From the NCBI GenBank assembly GCA_002709045.1, contig PAPJ01000067.1, forward strand, positions 31,825 to 95,824: a stretch of 64,000 nucleotides of DNA, in the 5' to 3' direction. The stretch is from Planctomycetaceae bacterium. GTDB lineage: Bacteria; Planctomycetota; Planctomycetia; Pirellulales; Pirellulaceae. Shown here piece after piece: positions 9,312-18,655 of this stretch. Position 1 is the stretch's first letter, and every line of letters starts with the position of its first letter. The translations under genes and the position numbers were made by a program. Under the pieces are notes generated by a model, which saw only the letters and a program-made list of their open reading frames with translations, had not been told where the DNA came from and did no database searches.

Positions 9312-12300
9312 CTATTCATCCGATACAGTCGTACCCTTTCGGAAGGACTTAAATCGCTGTTGCAGGTGAGGCGGCAACCCGGATAACGCGCCGCCACCGG
9401 ATACTCCACGGACCTCTTTGTTGTTTGTCTTTACCCGGCGAGCTTTAGTATCAGCAGATGGTTGCAGGCCGAGAGACCTGAGAGTCTCATTGAGTGTTTG
9501 TTTTCCGGTCTGAGTGCTATCTTTTTTTAGTTGTTCATAACGTGCGACCATTTCGCGAAGTTGCTCTGCAGTAATACCCAGATCTTCGAGTAATTCATCA
9601 CTTGGATTATCCTGATGGTCACGTAGATACTTAAGTGCTAAATCGGTTGCTTTGCGGGTGTAGTCGAGTCGCGCCTGTTCTGTGTCCTCCACCTGTTCCG
9701 GTAATCCCAGTTCGTCGGTTGGGCTGGCATCCTTCTGACCGGTTCCTGACTGTTGGTTAGCCTGTGTGCCAGCATTGCTTTCGCCGCTTGCAGATGTATT
9801 CATATCGTCCTGACTGCCAGGGGTATTTGTTCTGTTTTGACCATTGGCCTCAGGATTATCCTTTGTTTCCGAGTCACCCGTCTGGGGGCCTTCCGCTTGC
9901 CCTGTCGACTCACCGCCGCCTTCCTCTGTCACCTGCTCACCTTTGCCTCCGGTATTACCGTCGCGGGGATTTTTCATGGGATCTTTGGTCGCCGTTGATT
10001 CTGTATCAGCATCAGCGTCATTGATACTGTTTTGCTGTCGCGGATTTGCCGGATCGTTGGTTTGAGGATTTTCCACACCGTTTTGGGCATTGGCTTGCTC
10101 GTCACCTTCTTCTGCGGATGGTTGGTTTTCATCTTTGTTGCCGGAGTTTTTTTGCGACTCCTCTTGTTTGGCAGCATTGGTTTCACCTTCCATCGGTTCT
10201 TGTTTGAATGACTGGTTGTCGTCTTGTTGCTTTCCCTCTTGTTCTGCGCGCAGACGATCAAGCAGTTTTTCAAAGATGTCCCCGTCGTGCTGGTCATCGG
10301 GTTTGGAACTACTTTCTTTGTCCGGTTGTTTGCCGGTATTGTCGTCACCAGTTTCTCCGGTGGGATTTCCATTTGCCGAATCGTTATTGGATTGAGGACT
10401 ATCTGTTTCGTTTTCACCCTTCTGCTGACCGGTATTATCCTCTGACTGATTAGCATTTGAGTTATTTTCTGAGGTGCTTCCGTCACCATCATTCTTCGAT
10501 TCCATGCCATCAGCGGTCTTAGTGTTGTCGTTATCACTCTCACCGTCATCTGAATTTTCACTGCTGGAGTTCTCAGGTTCACCCCCTTGGCTGTCTGGAG
10601 TATTTTCGTCAGTACCGTTGTCAGGATCGTCCGCAGCTTTACCTTTTCCCCCGGTGCCCTTGTTTTCAATGCCCGGATCGCCCCCTTCTTCAGAGTCTTC
10701 ACTTGCGCCCTCTGCCATTGCTTCACCGGACTCACCTTCCTTACCCTCGGAAGACATACCATCATCGTTGTCGGAACCAGCATTTTTGTCTTCCATATTT
10801 TCCGAAGGAGAATCGGACATTTCTGAGTCGTCTGACATTTCGTCCGAGGGATCGTCTTCGGTGGATTTCACAGGATCGATGATATGTATTACTAATAATT
10901 CACTTTGAGTACGGTTTGGTTGCGGGTTCGATGAGGTTTCTCGATTGTCAGCTGCTTCACCGTAGATTGTTACCCGCGTTCCCGGGGAAAGCTTGTGTTT
11001 CTTCGGAGTAAATGTGGTCGTATACGTGTTTTCGGTATCTTTGCGATGATTGGGCGTTAGTAGTTCAATGCGTATGTCATCCTGATTCTGCTGGCTGGCA
11101 ACCATTGCCACAGAAGACAATTGATAATCTGGATCATGGGCTGACCATGTCAGTTGGATGGATTGATTAGCAGCCAGTTCCATCGGTCCCCGTTGTAATT
11201 CCCGCCTTGCCGGTTTGGTAAATTCAATGACTGGAGGCAGATCTGTAAGTGTGTTGATTGAATATTCAATCGCCTCGGGATTCGTCTTACCATCTCTGGT
11301 CCGGAAGAAAATCTGATAACTCACGTAGGCCGGTGATTGGTTGGCATCTACTCGAAGTTCAAATTCAGCTTTACAAGTTTGATCACCCATAATAGTCATG
11401 TTGCGTTGTTCAGTACTACCTGACGTACTTCGCAATTTAAGCCAGGCGCTATCGATGGGTTTGTTGGCCAGAGCTGAGATTTTCACGGTCGTACCTTCAA
11501 TAGCCTCGATATTGAACTGACGCGAATTCACGGCATTGGGTAAATCGGTATAACCAGGGAACACGTATTCGACTTGAGTTATTCCGATGGCTGCTGCGGG
11601 TTTTACAATGACATGGAATTGCTCGCTAATAGCAGTGCGACCGTTGGGATTCCCTGCTTCAATCCAGTAGCTGAAGTCCTGTTGGATACCAAAAGGAGAT
11701 TCATTTAAGAGTATTTCGTAATGACTGTCGTCCAGTTGCATGGGGAGTCGGCGCCGCCCCGTAGTTCCGTCCGTAGATTCCGTAACTAGAAAGACAGGTG
11801 TGTGATCATCCGTACCGCTAAGTTTTGCAGTAATTTTAAATGTCGACCCGTATGTGATGGTGGCATCGCCGGGCTGTACGGATTCGATAATGATTTCAGA
11901 GGGACGTTGTACACTGTCCCACGGAATGAGTATTCGATGCATAGTTTGCAGGGATGGGTTCGGCATGATCGCAAAATAGATGGCAGTGATCGCCAAACAT
12001 CCGAGACTCGAATACCCCCACAGAGATGTTTTGGTGGTATCAACCCCGTCTTCAGCACGATCGTCATCCAGATCGATGCAAGCACGCTGAGCCATCGATT
12101 CTACAATCGAAGGGTGAACGTTTTCGGCTGATTGAATTTGCCAAAAATTAGAAATGCTGTTTTTGATCTCAGGTGACAACTCTTCAATCTGTTGTGCCAC
12201 GAACAGTGGATTAATACGTCCTTTTAGCGAGCGACAGATCAAGTAGATGCTGACTGTCGGGTAAGTGACAAACAGTACAAGGAAGTATAACCACCGTCCT

Positions 12301-12518
12301 AATGAACCGAGTGACCCATCCTGAATGATTAGATAAGCCCAGTGGTCGATCGCCAATGCGGAACAGAGAATCAGCAAACCAATAAAGGTGGTTTGACTAA
12401 AAATTAGTAACAGGTCCAGCAACTTCCAGTGTCGACAGTTTGTCTGCAGAACCCCTGCAATCTGACCAGCTTCTGACGATGCAGAAATCTCGTTTTGTGA
12501 TAATGAGCCGGTGGCCAT
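9312..12518 (-). CDS. Giant acidic membrane protein, unknown function
   Basis: A 1068-residue protein. Two membrane segments lie near the N-terminus (about 33-57 and 75-95) and a third at about 163-185. A stretch with beta-sandwich character follows (about 200-535). Residues ~550-960 are almost wholly Asp, Glu, Ser, Asn, Gly, Gln, Pro and Thr and must be disordered and strongly acidic. The tail (about 965-1068) is a more ordered helical segment (for example ATDLALKYLRDHQDNP) followed by a basic, Gly-rich end. The layout recalls large DUF4175-like planctomycete membrane proteins, but I do not claim membership. Many long open frames on the opposite strand here are shadows of the skewed composition. 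Confidence 0.7.
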   Translation of the reverse strand: MATGSLSQNEISASSEAGQIAGVLQTNCRHWKLLDLLLIFSQTTFIGLLILCSALAIDHWAYLIIQDGSLGSLGRWLYFLVLFVTYPTVSIYLICRSLKGRINPLFVAQQIEELSPEIKNSISNFWQIQSAENVHPSIVESMAQRACIDLDDDRAEDGVDTTKTSLWGYSSLGCLAITAIYFAIMPNPSLQTMHRILIPWDSVQRPSEIIIESVQPGDATITYGSTFKITAKLSGTDDHTPVFLVTESTDGTTGRRRLPMQLDDSHYEILLNESPFGIQQDFSYWIEAGNPNGRTAISEQFHVIVKPAAAIGITQVEYVFPGYTDLPNAVNSRQFNIEAIEGTTVKISALANKPIDSAWLKLRSTSGSTEQRNMTIMGDQTCKAEFELRVDANQSPAYVSYQIFFRTRDGKTNPEAIEYSINTLTDLPPVIEFTKPARRELQRGPMELAANQSIQLTWSAHDPDYQLSSVAMVASQQNQDDIRIELLTPNHRKDTENTYTTTFTPKKHKLSPGTRVTIYGEAADNRETSSNPQPNRTQSELLVIHIIDPVKSTEDDPSDEMSDDSEMSDSPSENMEDKNAGSDNDDGMSSEGKEGESGEAMAEGASEDSEEGGDPGIENKGTGGKGKAADDPDNGTDENTPDSQGGEPENSSSENSDDGESDNDNTKTADGMESKNDGDGSTSENNSNANQSEDNTGQQKGENETDSPQSNNDSANGNPTGETGDDNTGKQPDKESSSKPDDQHDGDIFEKLLDRLRAEQEGKQQDDNQSFKQEPMEGETNAAKQEESQKNSGNKDENQPSAEEGDEQANAQNGVENPQTNDPANPRQQNSINDADADTESTATKDPMKNPRDGNTGGKGEQVTEEGGGESTGQAEGPQTGDSETKDNPEANGQNRTNTPGSQDDMNTSASGESNAGTQANQQSGTGQKDASPTDELGLPEQVEDTEQARLDYTRKATDLALKYLRDHQDNPSDELLEDLGITAEQLREMVARYEQLKKDSTQTGKQTLNETLRSLGLQPSADTKARRVKTNNKEVRGVSGGGALSGLPPHLQQRFKSFRKGTTVSDE

Positions 12519-12872
12519 GACGCTGTCCGCTAAAGCTAAAAAGTACTTCTACTTATTATAGACGCCTGTTTGGCGTCAAAGTTCCATTGTTTCCGCAAGT
12601 TCTATGACGTAGTAAGTAATCCATATTGGGGGACAGTTACTATCTGTAGTGCTATTACGCTGAACTCGTAAAGAGTCTACAGTACAATGGTGGATAAACA
12701 CCATTTTATATATCGGTTTGAGAACGGGTAATTCTCCGAGCCAATTGTGCTAATCGCCGCCTCCGTCGCCGGAAATAATAACTTATTTGGGCCTAAAAAA
12801 TATAGGAACCGCAAGTTAAATAGCGATTGTTGTGATTTTATTTCTGTCGTCGTAGTCCCTGGATAATTGATT
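12519..12872. other. 354-bp divergent intergenic region
   Basis: This gap separates the divergent acidic membrane protein and UxaA-type genes, so it should hold promoters for both. The leftward side has a TATAAT-like box with an inverted repeat beside it (listed separately). On the rightward side I see no convincing -35/-10 pair. No open frame with coding character was found. Confidence 0.5.
12555..12583 (-). promoter_or_regulatory. Possible promoter with inverted repeat as spacer
   Basis: On the minus strand a perfect TATAAT lies at 12560-12555, 37 bp upstream of the start codon at 12518. The 17 bases before it (12577-12561) form a perfect inverted repeat with 6-bp arms GACGCC/GGCGTC and a 5-base centre. 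The hexamer at -35 distance is AACTTT, a weak match. The repeat fills the spacer exactly, so it could be an operator for a repressor. This rests on pattern alone. Confidence 0.35.
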
Positions 12873-14423
12873 ATGTCAGAAAAAGTAAATTTCATTTATC
12901 TTGACGGAAATGACAATATTTGTGTTGCCACCAGAAATCTATCCAAAGGTACCGGCCTGGAGGTTGAAGGAAGGCATTTTCAACTGCAGGAAGATATCAG
13001 GATTGGACATAAAATTGCGATATGTGAAATTGAATCAGAGACACCTGTTTATAAATACGGTCAGCCGATTGGGCTTACCACCGGTCTTGTTAGACCCGGC
13101 GAATGGGTCCATGTTCACAATGTAAAACATGTTGCTCCGGAAACGGAATACGAAAAGGCAACTAACCATCCGGAGCCTTTACCACCGATTACGGATCGGA
13201 CATTCATGGGATATAAACGTCCCAATAATACCTCCGGGACAAGAAACTACATCGGTATTCTTTCCTCAGTTAACTGTTCCGCTTCGGTAGCTAAATATAT
13301 TTCCCGGCATTTTGATCAGAGTATCCTCAAAGATTATCCAAATATTGATGGCATTGTACCGTTCGTTCATGGCGAAGGCTGTGGCATGCAATTTGGAGGG
13401 CTAAAGCATGAAATGCTTAATCGTGTGCTGGGAGGAATCGCTCGTCATCCAAATATAGGCGGCTATCTTATTGTTGGACTGGGCTGTGAACAAAGTACGA
13501 TTGGTTATCTGGTTGAAAGCCAGCGACTTGTACAGATTGACGGCATGATTGATTCGGACGGACCAAACACACCCCCGGTTCTCAGTATGCAGGATCACGG
13601 TGGTACGATGGCAACCGTTGAGCTTGGGATTCAACAAATTGCGAAGTTACTACCGGCGGCCAATGACGTTAAACGCGAACCAATCCCTGTTAGTGAATTA
13701 GTAGTTGGTCTGGAATGTGGCGGTTCTGATGGAAATTCAGGAGTCACAGCTAATCCGGCTGTTGGTGTTGCCAGTGATTTGCTGGTTGCTAGTGGTGGTA
13801 CTGCCATGTTATCTGAAATGCCGGAAGTGTATGGCGCAGAACACCTGTTAACTGCTCGTTCGCGTACGGTTGAAGTGGCTGATAAACTTCTTGAACGAAT
13901 TCGATGGTGGGAATGGTATGCCAATATTTGGGGAGAATCAATTAATAACAATCCATCAGCGGGTAACAAAGAAGGGGGTCTAACGACGATTGCCGAGAAA
14001 TCACTGGGGGCGGTGACTAAGGGTGGTTCTACCGTTTTAGAGGCGGTCTATGAATATGCAGAACAGATTGACAAACGAGGATTTATTTTAATGGATACGC
14101 CCGGTTTCGATCCGCCGAGCGTGACTGGAATGGTTGCCGGTGGTGCTAATGTTGTTGTGTTTACGACAGGACGCGGAAGTTGCTTTGGCTGCAAGCCGAC
14201 TCCTTCAATTAAGGTTGCCACCAATACTCCTATGTATGAACGTATGATTGATGATATGGATATCAATGCCGGTACCGTTTTGACCGGAAAGACCGTTCAG
14301 GAATTGGGCAGGGATATCTATGAAGAAATTATTGAAGTGGCCAGTGGAAAACAAACCAAGAGCGAGATTCATGGTATTGGCGACGAGGAATTTGTGCCCT
14401 GGACTTTAGGGGCTCAGCTCTAA
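12873..14423 (+). CDS. uxaA: UxaA-family (altronate/galactarate-type) dehydratase
   Basis: A 516-residue enzyme of the altronate dehydratase family, which removes water from sugar acids to give 2-keto-3-deoxy acids. The N-terminal ~100 residues form the SAF-like domain. The catalytic part carries the family cysteines and glycines: VHGEGCGMQ, GLGCEQ, GLECGGSDGNSGVTANPA and TTGRGSCFGCKPTPS. The length is near that of E. coli UxaA (495). I chose the ATG at 12873, which has GGA nine bases upstream; a TTG at 12867 would add two residues. Whether the substrate is altronate, galactarate or a deoxy-sugar acid cannot be decided. lpxK follows after 18 bp. Confidence 0.85.
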   Translation: MSEKVNFIYLDGNDNICVATRNLSKGTGLEVEGRHFQLQEDIRIGHKIAICEIESETPVYKYGQPIGLTTGLVRPGEWVHVHNVKHVAPETEYEKATNHPEPLPPITDRTFMGYKRPNNTSGTRNYIGILSSVNCSASVAKYISRHFDQSILKDYPNIDGIVPFVHGEGCGMQFGGLKHEMLNRVLGGIARHPNIGGYLIVGLGCEQSTIGYLVESQRLVQIDGMIDSDGPNTPPVLSMQDHGGTMATVELGIQQIAKLLPAANDVKREPIPVSELVVGLECGGSDGNSGVTANPAVGVASDLLVASGGTAMLSEMPEVYGAEHLLTARSRTVEVADKLLERIRWWEWYANIWGESINNNPSAGNKEGGLTTIAEKSLGAVTKGGSTVLEAVYEYAEQIDKRGFILMDTPGFDPPSVTGMVAGGANVVVFTTGRGSCFGCKPTPSIKVATNTPMYERMIDDMDINAGTVLTGKTVQELGRDIYEEIIEVASGKQTKSEIHGIGDEEFVPWTLGAQL

Positions 14424-14441
14424 GGCACTCGAGTATTCACG

Positions 14442-15500
14442 ATGATGGCCGTCTACTTGAAGATAATAAACAGGAGCACTGGATCACCTCTGATCTGGCC
14501 ACCTCTTTTTTTGCTCTGGCTGTTATCGGTACCCTATCGAATTGTCATTGCCTGGCGCAATCGGAGATTTGATAACGGACAGTCCGTGATGCAAGTTAGT
14601 GTGCCGGTGATCAGCATTGGTAACCTAACCACTGGCGGAACCGGGAAGACTCCAATGGTTCGTTATATTGCCAGTTGGTTGCGTGATTGTGGAATGCGAG
14701 TGACATTACTGAGTCGGGGTTATAAGGCTGAGCAGGGGCATCCTAATGATGAGGCACTGGAGTTGGAAAGGCGACTGCCGGATGTACCTCATCTTCAGAA
14801 TCCCAGTCGTGTGGAATCCGCTACTGTTGCTATTGAAGAGTTCGCAGCGCAGATACTTTTGCTTGATGATGGGTTTCAACATCGATTTTTGGCACGGGAT
14901 TTGGATATTGTTTTAATAGATGCAACCTGTCCGTTTGGTTACGGGCGTTTATTACCCGCTGGTTTACTGCGAGAGCCTTTGGCTTCATTAAGCCGTGCCG
15001 CCATGGTGATTATCACACGTGTTGATCAGGTCTCAGCTAGCGATGTAAAAGCCATTCGGACGGTTATCCATAAGTATAATTCTGAAGTCACCATTGTTGA
15101 GTTTTCTCATTTGGTGGAAGGGTTGGAAAACTATTCGGGGATGGTAATGGGACTGAACGCATTGGTCGGTAAAAAAGTTCTGGCATTTGCCGGAATTGGT
15201 AATCCACCGGCATTCCATAAGTTACTGCAGGCACAAGGTATTCATATTACAGAATGTGTTGAGTTTGAAGATCACCACCGTTATGACCGTGATGATATTC
15301 AGCAGATTCTGTCTAAAGCTGAGGATATTTCAGCTGAAGCCATCATTTGTACGATGAAGGATTTGGTGAAAATACAAGTTGATCGTTTAGGGAATATACC
15401 TCTTTGGGCATTGTCGGTCGGTACAGAGCCGACAGACGGACAGGAGTTGCTGGTTCAGGAATTAGTAAAGATTGTGGAGTTGGTTAAATTAGATGAATAA
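14442..15500 (+). CDS. lpxK: Tetraacyldisaccharide 4'-kinase
   Basis: LpxK phosphorylates the 4' position of the lipid A disaccharide at the cytosolic face of the inner membrane. The 352-residue chain has an N-terminal membrane-associated helix (about 18-35), the P-loop region SIGNLTTGGTGKTPMV at 58-73, and the conserved LLDDGFQH motif followed by RDLDIVLID. These are diagnostic. The gene shows that the host makes lipid A, as expected for planctomycetes. It overlaps the start of the following SDR gene by 8 bp, so the two are translationally coupled. Confidence 0.93.
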   Translation: MMAVYLKIINRSTGSPLIWPPLFLLWLLSVPYRIVIAWRNRRFDNGQSVMQVSVPVISIGNLTTGGTGKTPMVRYIASWLRDCGMRVTLLSRGYKAEQGHPNDEALELERRLPDVPHLQNPSRVESATVAIEEFAAQILLLDDGFQHRFLARDLDIVLIDATCPFGYGRLLPAGLLREPLASLSRAAMVIITRVDQVSASDVKAIRTVIHKYNSEVTIVEFSHLVEGLENYSGMVMGLNALVGKKVLAFAGIGNPPAFHKLLQAQGIHITECVEFEDHHRYDRDDIQQILSKAEDISAEAIICTMKDLVKIQVDRLGNIPLWALSVGTEPTDGQELLVQELVKIVELVKLDE

Positions 15501-16245
15501 GCATTCAGAGACTGTTGTTGTAGTTGGTGCCACGTCTGATATTGCGCGTGCCACAGCTTTGGAGTTAGCCCGACACTATAATCTAATTCTGGCAGGTCGG
15601 GATGATACCGAACTTGGCATTATTTCTCAGGACATTGCTACGCGGCGTGAATGTCATATTACAACATTGAAATTTGAAGCCTTGAGTTCAGAGAATCATG
15701 CGGAGTTCATTGAAGATTGTTTCACTAAAGCCGGGAAGATTGCCGGAACTGTAGTTTGCCATGGCTTTCTTCCTGAACAGGTCCAGGCACAGCGTGACTG
15801 GGATTTGGCGCGTAAAACGCTGGACGTTAACTTTACTTCCTGCGTATCACTGCTTGAACCGTTCATGGAGCGTCTGGAATCCCAGGGTCATGGATTCATT
15901 GCGGTGATTTCTTCAGTGGCTGGAGACCGTGGTCGGCAGAGCAATTATCTTTATGGTGCTGCTAAAGGCGGGCTGTCAGTTTACCTGCAGGGACTACGTA
16001 ACCGGGGAAAGCATACTGGCGTGCACGTCATGACGGTTAAACCTGGTTTCGTTGCTACTGAAATGACAGTGGGACTTGTCGATCCTAAAAGCCCCTTGGT
16101 GGCTCAGCCTCAGCAAGTTGCTAAAGATATCGTCCGGGGGATTAAGAAGCAAAGAAATGTTATCTATTCGCGTTGGTTTTGGCGTTATATCATGCTGATA
16201 ATTCGTAGTATTCCCGAACGTATTTTTAAGCGTTTACGTCTCTAA
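15493..16245 (+). CDS. Short-chain dehydrogenase/reductase
   Basis: A classical SDR of 250 residues. The nucleotide-binding motif is GATSDIARA at 12-20; the catalytic serine is in AVISSVAGDRG and the Tyr-Lys pair in YGAAKGG. A C-terminal hydrophobic/basic segment (WFWRYIMLIIRSIPERIFKR) suggests membrane association, unlike most SDRs. It overlaps lpxK by 8 bp, which suggests a lipid or envelope sugar substrate, but that is inference. Confidence 0.87.
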   Translation: MNKHSETVVVVGATSDIARATALELARHYNLILAGRDDTELGIISQDIATRRECHITTLKFEALSSENHAEFIEDCFTKAGKIAGTVVCHGFLPEQVQAQRDWDLARKTLDVNFTSCVSLLEPFMERLESQGHGFIAVISSVAGDRGRQSNYLYGAAKGGLSVYLQGLRNRGKHTGVHVMTVKPGFVATEMTVGLVDPKSPLVAQPQQVAKDIVRGIKKQRNVIYSRWFWRYIMLIIRSIPERIFKRLRL

Positions 16246-16289
16246 AGCGGCCTATCGCAAGAGTTTCACGGACGTTCTATAATGACGGT

Positions 16290-17399
16290 ATGTTAGACAG
16301 AAAAGAGTCAGTGGAAATTCGAACGCCAGATGATCCTGCTTTGATTGATCTCTGCAGGCAGTTACACGAACTGTCCGGCAGTCTTGATTTTCGGGATGCT
16401 ACCGGCAATTATCCCTGGCCGCAAAAACAGCTTGAACTTTGTGCTCAGTACGGTGTTTTCCGTTGGTTTTTGGAACCGGAATACGGCGGATTTGGTTGGA
16501 ATGATCATGACCTCACTCTTGGATACCTTGCCCTAAGTGCCGCCTGTCAGACAACTACGTTTGTAATCACGCAGCGTACAGGAGCCTGTCGCCGGATTGC
16601 TTTGAGCGGTAACGATTTTGCTCGAGAACAATTAATACCGGCATTACTTGACGGCAGTCGTTTTTCGACGGTTGGCATTTCCCATCTCACAACCAGCCGG
16701 CGTCATTTGCGGCAGGCCGTGTTACGGGCTGAAGAGACCAAATCCGGATTTATATTAAACGGTTTTAGCCCCTGGGTGACCGGAGCAATTCATGCAGATA
16801 CGATTGTGGCAGGTGCTCAGCTCGATGACGGTCGTCAGATTTTGACAGTTGTGCCTACTGAACTTCCCGGAATTCAGGCAGAGTCCCCCGCCGATTTAGT
16901 GGCATTGTCAGCCAGTCATACAGGCAAAGTTTCGTTGGTGGATGTTGAGGTGGATCGCCAGTGGTTATTGGCAGGACCGATAGAAAATGTTATGGCTCAG
17001 GGAATTGGAGCCCGGACTGGTGGATTACAAACTTCCACATTAGCTATCGGACTAACCGGAGCAGCCATCGATTTTATTTTTACTGAGAGTAAGAATCGTT
17101 CGGATCTTCTGCCTCCTGCGGAGGCTTTAAATGAAGAGCGGGAAGCACTGAAGACAATCCTTTTGCAGTCAGCATTGGGTGCTGAAACATGTGGCACCGA
17201 AGAGTTGCGTCAACGGTGTAATAGTCTGGTGTTACGATCTACTCAGGCTGCTCTGTCGGCTGCTAAGGGTATGGGATTTGTAGCCGGTCACCCAGTAGGA
17301 CGATGGTGTCGTGAAGCATTGTTTTTCATGGTTTGGAGCTGTCCGCAACCGGTCGTCAATGCACAAATGTGCCAGTTGGCTGGTATTGCGACGGAGTAG
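16290..17399 (+). CDS. Acyl-CoA dehydrogenase-fold flavoprotein lacking the usual catalytic Glu
   Basis: A 369-residue member of the acyl-CoA dehydrogenase fold. The N-terminal helical domain (EPEYGGFGWND near 68-78), middle beta domain and C-terminal helical bundle are recognisable. In canonical enzymes a YEG(T) motif near the C-terminus carries the catalytic glutamate. The equivalent stretch here, after REALFFMV, reads WSCPQPVVNAQ, so that glutamate is absent. The FAD-contact Arg/Gln pattern is also weak. It may use a base elsewhere, as isovaleryl-CoA dehydrogenase does, or catalyse another flavin reaction. It lies 44 bp after the SDR and directly before cysC. Confidence 0.8.
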   Translation: MLDRKESVEIRTPDDPALIDLCRQLHELSGSLDFRDATGNYPWPQKQLELCAQYGVFRWFLEPEYGGFGWNDHDLTLGYLALSAACQTTTFVITQRTGACRRIALSGNDFAREQLIPALLDGSRFSTVGISHLTTSRRHLRQAVLRAEETKSGFILNGFSPWVTGAIHADTIVAGAQLDDGRQILTVVPTELPGIQAESPADLVALSASHTGKVSLVDVEVDRQWLLAGPIENVMAQGIGARTGGLQTSTLAIGLTGAAIDFIFTESKNRSDLLPPAEALNEEREALKTILLQSALGAETCGTEELRQRCNSLVLRSTQAALSAAKGMGFVAGHPVGRWCREALFFMVWSCPQPVVNAQMCQLAGIATE

Positions 17400-17404
17400 A
17401 GGAA

Positions 17405-18061
17405 ATGGAAGAAGCACATATTACCTGGCACAATCATGCGATTGTGCGTGAAAGCCGCGAGAGTCTCAACGGTCATCGGGGCTGTGTTGTTTGGTTTACC
17501 GGCTTAAGCGGTTGCGGCAAGAGTACGATAGCAAATTTGGTCGATCAAAAATTACACGCCCGCTCAGTGCATACATTTGTCCTGGACGGCGATAATGTTC
17601 GTCACGGCTTAAACGCCAGTGTTCAGATTCTGGCACCCTTAGGTCAGCAATACGCAGAACGTTTCGGACTTGGATTTTCTGCCGAGGATCGCAAAGAGAA
17701 CATTCGTCGGGTGGGAGCAGTCACCGAGTTGTTTGCAGCGGCAGGCCTAGTGACGCTGGTGGCATTTGTCAGTCCTTATCGTGCAGACCGCGCAAGTGTA
17801 CGTGAACGTGTTGAAGAATCTCGTCAGGGAGATTTTGTCGAAGTATTTGTGGATGCTCCACTCGAAGTTTGCGAATCACGAGATCCTAAGGGACTCTATA
17901 AAAAAGCGCGCGCCGGTGAAATTAAAGGAATGACGGGAATTGATGATCCCTATGAAGTTCCAGACTCTCCTGAAGTGCATCTTAAATCCGGCGAACAAAC
18001 ACCAGAGGTATTGGCTGATCAGGTGATTGCGTATCTGGAATCAACAGGCATTATTGCGTAA
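17405..18061 (+). CDS. cysC: Adenylylsulfate (APS) kinase
   Basis: CysC phosphorylates APS to PAPS, the sulfate donor for sulfation and assimilation. The P-loop is GLSGCGKST; VLDGDNVRHGLN and FSAEDRKENIRRVGAV are the substrate-binding blocks, followed by FVSPYRADR and DPKGLYKKAR. I start at ATG 17405 (218 residues), which has GGAG eight bases upstream; an upstream in-frame ATG at 17333 lies inside the previous gene. Unusually, about 16 extra residues (SVQILAPLGQQYAERF) sit between HGLN and GLGFSAEDRKENIRR, where textbook CysC is contiguous. In a sulfatase-rich phylum PAPS may also feed sulfated polymer synthesis. Confidence 0.92.
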   Translation: MEEAHITWHNHAIVRESRESLNGHRGCVVWFTGLSGCGKSTIANLVDQKLHARSVHTFVLDGDNVRHGLNASVQILAPLGQQYAERFGLGFSAEDRKENIRRVGAVTELFAAAGLVTLVAFVSPYRADRASVRERVEESRQGDFVEVFVDAPLEVCESRDPKGLYKKARAGEIKGMTGIDDPYEVPDSPEVHLKSGEQTPEVLADQVIAYLESTGIIA

Positions 18062-18112
18062 ACAGGTAGTAGTAACACTCAGTCAGGAACTAATCGAAGT
18101 GAGAAAAAGCAA

Positions 18113-18580
18113 ATGACAATAACAGTTGGACAGAAGGCACCGGCATTTAGCTTGCCCGATCAAGACGGCAATCAGATTTCCCTTGAAAATTTTCGTGGGC
18201 AAAATCTTGTGCTCTACTTTTATCCCAAAGATGACACCCCCGGATGTACCAAACAGGCGCAAGGATTTCGTGATTTGAATTCAGAGTTTGAAACGCGCAA
18301 TACAGTCGTGATTGGTGTAAGCCCCGATGGTGCAGAGTCTCACAATGACTTTATTTGTAAATATGAGCTTCCCTTCATACTGTTATGCGATGAAGACAAA
18401 GTGGTGTTAGCTGATTACGAGGCCTGGGGAGAACGAGTCCGTTTTGGTAAAAGGTCGATGGGTGTTATTCGCTCTGCCGTATTAATTGATGGCGAAGGTA
18501 TCGTCCGGAATCACTGGAGCAAAATTGCTGATGCCGGCGCACATCCTCAGGAAGTACTTAACAGCCTTTCAGATGAATAA
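18113..18580 (+). CDS. bcp: Peroxiredoxin, Bcp/PrxQ type
   Basis: A thioredoxin-fold thiol peroxidase of 155 residues that reduces hydrogen peroxide and organic peroxides. The peroxidatic cysteine is Cys45 in DDTPGCTKQAQGFRD. In many Bcp proteins a resolving cysteine sits five residues later (CTxEAC); here that position is Gln, so this is a one-Cys form or uses another partner thiol. GVSPDGAESHNDF and the C-terminal AHPQEVL fit the family. It stands 51 bp after cysC with GAGAAAAAG-like sequence before the start. Confidence 0.9.
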   Translation: MTITVGQKAPAFSLPDQDGNQISLENFRGQNLVLYFYPKDDTPGCTKQAQGFRDLNSEFETRNTVVIGVSPDGAESHNDFICKYELPFILLCDEDKVVLADYEAWGERVRFGKRSMGVIRSAVLIDGEGIVRNHWSKIADAGAHPQEVLNSLSDE

Positions 18581-18655
18581 CCAATCGGACTGAGTTGTGT
18601 GATAAAATCGGGCTATAGGATACTGGACTTAATTTTGTAATAGAGAAGCAGATCT

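Noticed and set aside
9753..10908. Several long open frames on both strands over the acidic part of the giant membrane protein
   Set aside because: They arise from the skewed, repetitive codon use of the Asp/Glu/Ser/Gly tract; their products lack recognisable domains and overlap the long coherent frame.
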